From DASQZT01 sp963728965 (GTDB taxonomy: Bacteria > Acidobacteriota > Terriglobia > Bryobacterales > Bryobacteraceae): a DNA stretch of 64,000 nucleotides. The translations under genes and the position numbers were made by a program. The stretch's first letter is position 1. Each line of letters begins with the position of its first letter. Below the pieces are notes generated by a model. The model was not told where the DNA came from, did no database searches, and saw only the letters and a list, made by a program, of their open reading frames with translations. The stretch covers positions 124,001-188,000 of the forward strand of contig CAVSMH010000002.1 in assembly GCA_963728965.1 (NCBI GenBank), written 5' to 3'. This document shows, one piece after another, positions 23,874 to 30,555 of this stretch.

Positions 23874-24737
23874 ATGAATCGGCTGGATTCTGAAACTCGC
23901 GCTCAAGTGATTCGGTGCCTCGTGGACGGAAATAGCATTCGAGCCACGGTTCGCATCACAGGCGTTGCCAAGAACACCGTCACCAAGCTGCTGGTACAGG
24001 CAGGCGCGGTTTGCTCGGAGTACCAGGATCGCGTGTTCCGCAACCTCGGATGCCGCCGGATTCAGTGTGACGAAATCTGGTCGTTCGTTGGCGCAAAAGA
24101 CAAGAACGTTCCCGAAGAGAAACGCGACCAGTTCGGCATCGGCAGCGTATGGACATGGACCGCGATTGATGCCGATTCCAAGCTAGTCCCGTGCTGGATG
24201 GTGGGACCACGCGATGGTGGAATGGCGACTGAGTTTATCCAGGATCTGGCCGGACGCCTAGCGCACCGCGTGCAACTCACCACGGATGGCCATAAGCCCT
24301 ACCTGGATGCGGTCGAAGATTCCTTCGGATGCGACATCGATTACGCCATGCTGGTGAAACTCTATGGAGCGGACGCCAGTGAAGAAAAGCGTTATAGCCC
24401 CGCGCAATGCATCGGAACGCGCGTTGTGCCGATCATGGGGGAGCCCGATCCGAAGCACATCAGCACGTCCTACGTGGAGCGCCAAAACCTCACGATGCGA
24501 ATGTCCATGCGGAGGTTCACCCGCCTGACCAACGCTTTCTCAAAGAAGATCGAGAACCACATGGCCGCGCTCGCGCTCTACTTCATGTATTACAATTTTG
24601 TACGCATACACCAGACGCTTCGGGTATCTCCCGCGATGGCCGCTGGCGTTACCGGCAAGCTGTGGAGCGTTTATGACATCGTGGCCTTGATTGAGCGCCA
24701 CGAAGCCGACGCCAAGGCAGCAGAAAAATCAAACTGA
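23874..24737 (+). CDS. IS1-family (DDE) transposase
   Basis: This 287-residue transposase has an N-terminal HTH (SIRATVRITGVAKNTVTKLL). Its catalytic triad fits D66 (CDEIWSFVGAKDKN), D138 (TTDGHKPYLD) and E202 (TSYVERQNLTMRMSMRRFTR). It is single-ORF, unlike E. coli IS1 with InsA/InsB. I chose ATG 23874 because earlier in-frame starts overlap the promoter. The TGA lies within the right inverted repeat. It is apparently intact. Confidence 0.9.
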   Translation: MNRLDSETRAQVIRCLVDGNSIRATVRITGVAKNTVTKLLVQAGAVCSEYQDRVFRNLGCRRIQCDEIWSFVGAKDKNVPEEKRDQFGIGSVWTWTAIDADSKLVPCWMVGPRDGGMATEFIQDLAGRLAHRVQLTTDGHKPYLDAVEDSFGCDIDYAMLVKLYGADASEEKRYSPAQCIGTRVVPIMGEPDPKHISTSYVERQNLTMRMSMRRFTRLTNAFSKKIENHMAALALYFMYYNFVRIHQTLRVSPAMAAGVTGKLWSVYDIVALIERHEADAKAAEKSN

Positions 24738-24746
24738 CCCACTACC
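24729..24746 (-). repeat. Right terminal inverted repeat (18 bp)
   Basis: TCAAACTGACCCACTACC is the exact complement of 19834-19851. The transposase stop (24735-24737) is part of it. The 8-bp duplicate CGTCCTCC follows at 24747-24754. Confidence 0.95.
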
Positions 24747-27291
24747 CGTCCTCCAGCCCGCTCGGCACGAAGAGCCACCCCTTTCCGTCGGACTGCATCA
24801 CGAAGGGATCCACACCGGAGATCGTCTCTTTCCCGCGGGCGTCCTCACCCGGCCGGTACGACGGAGGTTTGTGCACGAAATCCGGCTCGTCGTACCCCGA
24901 CCATTTCTGTTTCTCTTCGTCCCACCAGACGTACGCCTTGCGCGGCGACCATGGCCTGCCCTCCGGGTCGGCCGAAGCGCGGTTGTAGAGCAGACGGCGG
25001 TTATGAGGCCACGCCCATCCCCACCCGGGAGCCACCCAGTTCTGCTCCCAATGCGGTTTGCGCCGCGCGGGCTGATTCTTGCCATCCTTGTGGCAGCCCG
25101 AATAAATCCAGCAACCGCACGCGGTGGACCCGTCGTCTTTGAGCGAACTGAATCCGTCCACGGCCTTTCCGTCGGCCACCGTAAACCCGTTGATTTCGTG
25201 GAGTACCGCCTCCGCATCGGCCTCCTGCGAGGGACCTTTCGTCGGGTATTCCCAAGTCATGTCCAGAATGGGCCGGTCTTTGGCGTCGGAGGAGCCCGCA
25301 TAGAGTCTCTTCAGGCGCTGGCCGAGTTGGAAAACGAAATCCAGCTCGCTGCGGCAGTCGCCGGGCGGGTCGATCGCCTTGTGATGCCATTGCAGCAGCC
25401 GCTGCGTGTTCGTGAAACTGCCGTCCTTCTCGGTATGCGCCGCCGCCGGGAAGAAAAACACCTCGGTGCCGATCTCCTCGGGACGAATCTCCCCCCGCTG
25501 AATTTCCGGAGCGTCGCGCCAGAACTCGGCCGTCTCCGTCAGTTGGAAATCGCGCACCACCAGCCACTCGAGCGCGCGCAGCCCTTTGCGTTGCAGCGGA
25601 CCGTTCACCGTTCCGACCACGGGGTTCTCGCCCATCACGAAATAGCCCTTCACAATTCCATCCGCCATATCGACCACCGTGTTCATGTGCGAGTGGTCGC
25701 CCGTGATGGCGGGCAGATAGTGGAAGCAGAACCCGTTTTCCGCGGTGGCCGCGTCTCCGTACCAGGCCTTCAGAAGCGAAACCGAGTATTTCGGAAACTC
25801 GCCCCACCATCCCGAGGGCGATTCGTTCAGATCGTTATAGGTTTTCAAATCGCGATCGTGTTTGGCCCGCGGCATGGGCAGATACCCCGGCAGCAGGTTA
25901 TAGAGCGTCGGGATGTCGGTGGACCCCTGAATGGATGCGTGCCCCCGCAGCGCCAGAATCCCGCCGCCCGGCCGGCCGATATTGCCGAGCAGAAGCTGGA
26001 TGATGCACGCGGTCCGGATGTACTGCACGCCCACCGTATGTTGAGTCCATCCCACCGCATAGCAGAATGCCGACGTCCGATCGCGCCTTGAGTTGCGGCA
26101 CAGCGCTTCGGCCACTCGGTTCAGCAGCCGGGCCGGAACGCCGCACGTCTTCTCTACCATCTCCGGTGTGTACCGCTCGAAGTGCCGCTTCACTACCTGA
26201 AATACGCAGCGCGGATGCTGGAGCGTCGGATCCGTCTTCTCCGCCTGAATCGGACGGTTCTGTTCCTTCCCGGACTCGGATTCCCGGGCGCCCGCGGAGG
26301 CCTCCGGCTCCACGCCTTCATACCGCCAGTTGCGCTTCTCATATTGCCCTTTCTCCGTCTCCCAGCCGACGAACAGGCCGTCGTTGTCTTCCGTATCTTC
26401 GAAGTCGTCGCTGAGAATGGCGGCGGCGTTCGTATAATTGACAACGTAATCCTTAAAATACACGTCGTGCTCCAGGATGTAGTGGATGATGCCGCCGAGG
26501 AACGCGATATCGCTGCCGGCGCGAATCGGCACGTGCAGGTCCGCCACCGCGCTGGTCCGCGTGAACCGCGGGTCCACGTGGATTATGGTGGCGCCGCGTT
26601 CCTTGGCCTTCATCACCCAGCGGAAACCGACCGGGTGACACTCCGCCATGTTCGAACCCTGGATTACGATGCAGTCCGCGTTCTGCAAATCCTGCTGGAA
26701 CGTAGTCGCGCCGCCTCTGCCGAACGATGTCCCCAGACTGGGAACGGTGGAAGAGTGTCAAATACGGGCCTGATTTTCGATCTGGACGATGCCGAGCGAA
26801 GTGAACAGCTTCTTGATGAGATAGTTTTCTTCGTTATCGAGCGTAGCGCCGCCGAGGTGCGCCATCGACATCGTGCGTCGCACCTCGTGCCCCTCTTCGG
26901 TGGCGTGCTCCCACTGCTGCTCGCGGGTGTTCCTTACGCGCTCCGCCACCATGTCCATGGCCTGTTCGAGCGGGATCTGCTCCCACACGCTGCCGTGCGG
27001 ACGCCGGTACAGCACGTGGTGGACGCGGTGGGATCCGGTCACGAGTTGGAACGTAGCGGCCCCTTTGGGGCACAGGCACCCGTTCGAAATCGGCGACCGC
27101 GGATCGCCCTCGATGTCGATGATCTTCTCGTTCTTGACATACACGAGCTGCCCACAGCCGACCCCGCAATACGGGCATACCGAACCGACCACCTTATCGG
27201 CGGCCGCGGTTCGCGGCGCCAGTCCCTCGCTCCGTGCCGAACGAGCGCTCTGTCCAGGCGGTATCGCCCAGCCAGAAGAACGGCGTGCCAT
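24742..27291 (-). pseudogene. fdnG: Selenocysteine formate dehydrogenase alpha subunit, N-terminal 850 codons (disrupted)
   Basis: This is the catalytic subunit of a formate dehydrogenase-N type enzyme. A [4Fe-4S] site lies near the start (SVCPYCGVGCGQ...CLCPKG). The frame has an in-frame TGA at 26760-26758 (codon 178), read here as selenocysteine: NQARI-U-HSSTVPSLGTSFGRGG aligns with NQARV-U-HxPTVA of FdnG. A SECIS hairpin follows. The gene is broken twice. The IS1-type element makes it stop at a TAG after ...FVPSGLEDG, losing the last ~228 residues. The first ~15 codons from ATG 27291 are out-of-frame DUF4038 sequence, so the true N-terminus, including any Tat signal, is missing. Confidence 0.88.
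26729..26760 (-). promoter_or_regulatory. UGA selenocysteine codon and SECIS hairpin
   Basis: Twelve nt after the TGA (26760-26758) the minus strand forms the stem GTTCCC (26745-26740) / GGGGAC (26734-26729), six pairs including one G-U, around the 5-nt loop AGTCT. Position, stem length and the GU-containing loop closely match bacterial SECIS elements of fdhF/fdnG (loop AGGUCU). It would recruit SelB. Confidence 0.85.
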
Positions 27292-27697
27292 CGTCCTGCA
27301 CCAGGTACCGGCGGTCTTTGGAGAGCCGCACCGCGCCGTGCCGGTAGAGCGGGTTGTCGCCGGCGTAAGGGACGCACTCGAAGCTGCCCGTGCGTTGGTT
27401 CAGGCCGCTATCGTCCTGCCGCGAGCAGCGCGTGCGCCAGGTCCACCGGCCCGTCTCTTCCGGCGAAAAGCGCACCTTCCAGAGCCGTTGTCCGTCCCAG
27501 AACCCCGGCACCGTGATCTTCGCTCCCGAAGGGGCGGTGAACTCGACTTCGAAGGACACCTCCTGCACGGCATTGCGATACTCGGCAGCGGCGGTGAACT
27601 GTTCCTCGAAGCGGGTCCAGCGGGGGATCGAGCGATCCTGGGCGGCAAGCGGCGCCGCAATCGACAGCGCCAGGACAAGACAAACGGAATTAGGCAC
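27194..27697 (-). pseudogene. Truncated DUF5060/DUF4038 glycosidase-like gene
   Basis: The frame begins with a GTG three bases after the ADOP stop and encodes a signal peptide (MPNSVCLVLALSIAAPLAAQ), a DUF5060 beta-sandwich (VSFEVEFTAPSGAKITVPGF, VRFSPEETGRWTWRT) and the opening of DUF4038 (YLVQDDGTPFFWLGDTAWT). Homology ends about 27255, where the DNA becomes fdnG sequence. The (beta/alpha)8 catalytic part is missing. Complete members run to several hundred residues. The joint looks like a deletion or rearrangement. Confidence 0.82.
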
Positions 27698-27700
27698 CCC

Positions 27701-30172
27701 CTATTCGTAACGAAGCGCTCGCATGGGGTCAAGCTTGGCCGCGCGGCGCGCCGGCAGATAGCACGCCACCAGCGCGACCGCCGCCAGCAGCCCCGCGGTC
27801 CCCACGAAAATCAGCGGGTCGCCGGGTTTCACTTCGTGCAGCAGGCTGGTCAGCACACGGCTGCCGGCCGCCGCGCCGCCGATGCCCAACGCGAAGCCGA
27901 TTACCGCCAGCCGCATGCCCTCGCCCATCACCTGTGCCAGCACGCGGCGCCGGCTCGCGCCCAGCGAGATCCGGATGCCGATCTCGCGCGTGCGCTGGGT
28001 CACCGCGTAGGACAGCACGCCATAAATTCCCACCGCCGCCAGCAGCATGGCCAGCCCGGCGAACGAGCCCACCAGCAGGCTGAGGAACTGCTGCCCTTGC
28101 GCGCTTTCGCCGATCACATGGTTCATCGTGCGCACCGAAAACAGCGGCAGGCTCGGGTCGATCTCGCCCAGGGCTTTCCGCGCCGCCGACGTGAGGCCGG
28201 AGGGCGCAATCGCCGTGTGCAGCACCAGGAACAGCCGCGAATCGCCGACAAACGGATCGTACGCCTCGGGACGCGGTTTGGTGGTGATGCCCCACTGCCG
28301 CACATCGCTCACCACGCCGATCACCTGCTTCCACGGCCCGTTGTCGCCGCCCTGCGAAAACATCTGGCCCACGGCGCTCTGCCCCGGCCAGAAAAATCGC
28401 GCCATGCTCTCGTTGATCACCGTGGGAGTTATGATGGCATTCATCTGCTCGTTGGAGAGCCGCGCGCCGCGTTCGTTGGCCTCCTCCCACACCTGATCCT
28501 GCGCCAGCGCGCGTTGCAACTCCGCCTCTTCGAACACGCGGCCTTCCAGCAGGCGCACTCCCATGGCGCGAAAATAGTCCGGCGTGGCGCTATGGTATTC
28601 CACCAGCTTGTCGCTCGTCGGCCCGGTCTGACCGCGCAGCTTGACATAGTAGTTGCTGCCGCCTTCGAGCGGCAGGCGGTCCGTTAACGAGGCCTTGTCC
28701 ACGCCGGCGATGCTTCGGGCTTTCTCCAAAAGCGCCTGCGAAAAACGGAACTTCTGCTGCGCGGTCTTGTACTGCGCATCGGGCAGGCGTACCGCAGCGG
28801 TGAAGACGCCCTCGGTGCGCACACCGATATCCAGGGTGCGCACCCGCGCGAAGTCCTTCAGCAGCAGCCCGGCACCTACCAGCAGCAGCAGCGACAGCGC
28901 CATTTCCGCCACCACCAGCACGTTGCTGGTGAACCGCCGCCGCTTGCCGGAACTGACCACGCTGCCCGCGCCACCTTTCAACTCCTCGTGCAGATCGGGA
29001 CGCGACGTGCGCAGCGCCGGCACGATACCGAAAAGCGCACCCGTCACCAGCGTCAGGACGAACGTGAACGCCAGCACCTGCCCGTTGATCTCGATCAGGT
29101 TGAACCGCGGAAGCGAGAAACTGCGCGTGCTCGAGAACACCACGATGATCCCCAGCGCCACCAGCAGGCCGGCAACTCCTCCCGCCAGCGAGAGCAGCAG
29201 GCTCTCGGTGAGCAGTTGCCGCACCAGCCGGCCTCGCGGTGCCCCCAGTGCGCTTCGCACTGCCATCTCCTTCTGCCGCGCGACCGCCCGCGAAAGCAGC
29301 AGGTTGGCTACATTGGCGCACGCGATCAGCAGCACCAGTCCCACCGCCGAGAGCAGCAGCAGCAGCGAATCGCGCGACTTGCCCACCATATCGTCGCGCA
29401 GCCAGATGGCCGCGGCGCCCACTTTGCCATTGGAATTCGGATAGGTCTGCTCCAGCCTCCTGGCAATCAGCTTCAGGTCCGCGAGACCCTGCTCGAGGCT
29501 GACACCGGGTTTGAGCCGGCCGATGGCGTTGGCCCAGTGGCTGCCGCGCTGCCGCAGCCCCTTGGTGCTCATATCGAGCGGAAGCCAGAGCTGTGCCTGC
29601 GTTGGATAGCGGAAGCCGGCCGGCATCACGCCGATGATGGTGTGCTTCTTGGCGTTCAGCTCGATGCGGCGGCCCACCACGCCCGCGTCGCCGCCGAAAT
29701 GGTCGCGCCAGAGACCATAACTCAGCACCACCACTTCGTTCTTGCCCGGCTGGTCCTCGCCGGCGGCAAATGTGCGCCCCATCATCGGCTCCACGCCGAG
29801 CAGCGAAAAGAAGTTGGCCTCGGTAGGCAGCCCCAGGATCCGGTCCGGCCGCCCTTCGCCGCTCAGGTTCATGTCGCTGGTCCAGCCGAACAGGGTCATG
29901 TCCTGAAACGTCTTGTTCTGGGCTTTCCAGTCCACGTAATCCGGTCCGGCGAACGGGTAGCGCCCCGGCGCGGCTTCGGTTTCATTCAGCCGGACCAGTT
30001 GATCCGGATTGCGAAACGGCAGGGGCCGCAGCAGGACGGTATCGATGATGCTGAAGATGGCCGTATTGGCGCCAATGCCGATGGTCAGCGTGAGAGCGGC
30101 AACGGCCGCGAATCCGCGCGCCTGCCACAAGCTGCGCACGGCGTAGCGCAAATCCTGCCAGTACGTGTGCAT
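27701..30172 (-). CDS. ADOP-type MacB/FtsX permease
   Basis: This 823-residue protein has an N-terminal helix (ALTLTIGIGANTAIFSIIDT), a large MacB_PCD periplasmic domain, and two FtsX permease blocks (~290-420 and ~690-815). The repeat LLLLIACANVANLLLSRAV / ...LLAAVGIYGVLSYAVTQRTR is typical. This duplicated-permease layout without an adjacent ATPase is the acidobacterial duplicated orphan permease family, a strong lineage marker. A GGGAGGA box precedes the ATG. The substrate is unknown; relatives export lipoproteins, antibiotics or peptides. Confidence 0.93.
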   Translation of the reverse strand: MHTYWQDLRYAVRSLWQARGFAAVAALTLTIGIGANTAIFSIIDTVLLRPLPFRNPDQLVRLNETEAAPGRYPFAGPDYVDWKAQNKTFQDMTLFGWTSDMNLSGEGRPDRILGLPTEANFFSLLGVEPMMGRTFAAGEDQPGKNEVVVLSYGLWRDHFGGDAGVVGRRIELNAKKHTIIGVMPAGFRYPTQAQLWLPLDMSTKGLRQRGSHWANAIGRLKPGVSLEQGLADLKLIARRLEQTYPNSNGKVGAAAIWLRDDMVGKSRDSLLLLLSAVGLVLLIACANVANLLLSRAVARQKEMAVRSALGAPRGRLVRQLLTESLLLSLAGGVAGLLVALGIIVVFSSTRSFSLPRFNLIEINGQVLAFTFVLTLVTGALFGIVPALRTSRPDLHEELKGGAGSVVSSGKRRRFTSNVLVVAEMALSLLLLVGAGLLLKDFARVRTLDIGVRTEGVFTAAVRLPDAQYKTAQQKFRFSQALLEKARSIAGVDKASLTDRLPLEGGSNYYVKLRGQTGPTSDKLVEYHSATPDYFRAMGVRLLEGRVFEEAELQRALAQDQVWEEANERGARLSNEQMNAIITPTVINESMARFFWPGQSAVGQMFSQGGDNGPWKQVIGVVSDVRQWGITTKPRPEAYDPFVGDSRLFLVLHTAIAPSGLTSAARKALGEIDPSLPLFSVRTMNHVIGESAQGQQFLSLLVGSFAGLAMLLAAVGIYGVLSYAVTQRTREIGIRISLGASRRRVLAQVMGEGMRLAVIGFALGIGGAAAGSRVLTSLLHEVKPGDPLIFVGTAGLLAAVALVACYLPARRAAKLDPMRALRYE

Positions 30173-30555
30173 CGGTTCCTCCCTATTCCTTCAACGAAAC
30201 GCGTCCCTGGGATCGATCCGGGAGGCGCGCGGGGTGGCCAATCGTGCCGGCTTGCACATCGTTACAACACACAGGATACCCGCTACGTGCGGGTCGGCGC
30301 GAAAGGGCCGGCATCGAAGGTGCGCCTCCTGATTCCAGACGATTGTACCCGAAATCGGTTAGCGAAGGAGCTGGTTCGTCGGCTTCCCGCCCGGAACTCA
30401 CCAGCAGCGCCGGTCCGGCCACCGCCGCCCCACCGATTCCAGAAAGTGGCGCGGCTGGGCCGGTTTGCGGATCACCAGTTGGGGCGCCACGGCCAGTGTC
30501 TGGCCGCCGGCAAGAGCCGCCCCAACCAACAGCGTGTCGGCGGCCCTGGTGCCCA
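30173..30555. other. Intergenic region upstream of the ADOP gene
   Basis: This 383-nt stretch separates the end of the GT8-GT4 gene from the ADOP start. Short minus-strand frames (30183-30422; ~52 codons ending at 30398) show no recognisable sequence or good ribosome site. I see no clear terminator. An ADOP promoter is expected here but none is convincing. Confidence 0.4.

Larger units (their letters stand above)
19834..24746. mobile_element. IS1-type transposable element with passenger genes, inserted in fdnG
   Basis: The 4913-bp unit is bounded by perfect 18-bp inverted repeats (GGTAGTGGGTCAGTTTGA at 19834-19851, its complement at 24729-24746) and an 8-bp duplication CGTCCTCC. Its transposase (23874-24737) is of the DDE type annotated as IS1 family. 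The GG-initial ends and duplication length agree with that. Passengers are a 72-aa protein, an 83-aa KGG-motif protein, a gene broken by a second IS, and an XRE-ImmA/IrrE gene. The outermost genes on both sides take their TGA stop from the inverted repeat itself, at symmetrical positions. The XRE-ImmA segment reads visibly less GC-rich than the host genes. Confidence 0.9.

Noticed and set aside
26758..26760. Nonsense mutation or gene boundary inside fdnG
   Set aside because: The TGA falls exactly at the known selenocysteine position of FdnG, is followed by a matching SECIS hairpin, and conserved FdnG sequence continues in the same frame.
30183..30422. 79-codon minus-strand frame upstream of the ADOP gene
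   Set aside because: There is no recognisable sequence, no ribosome site, and the composition is that of a shadow frame.
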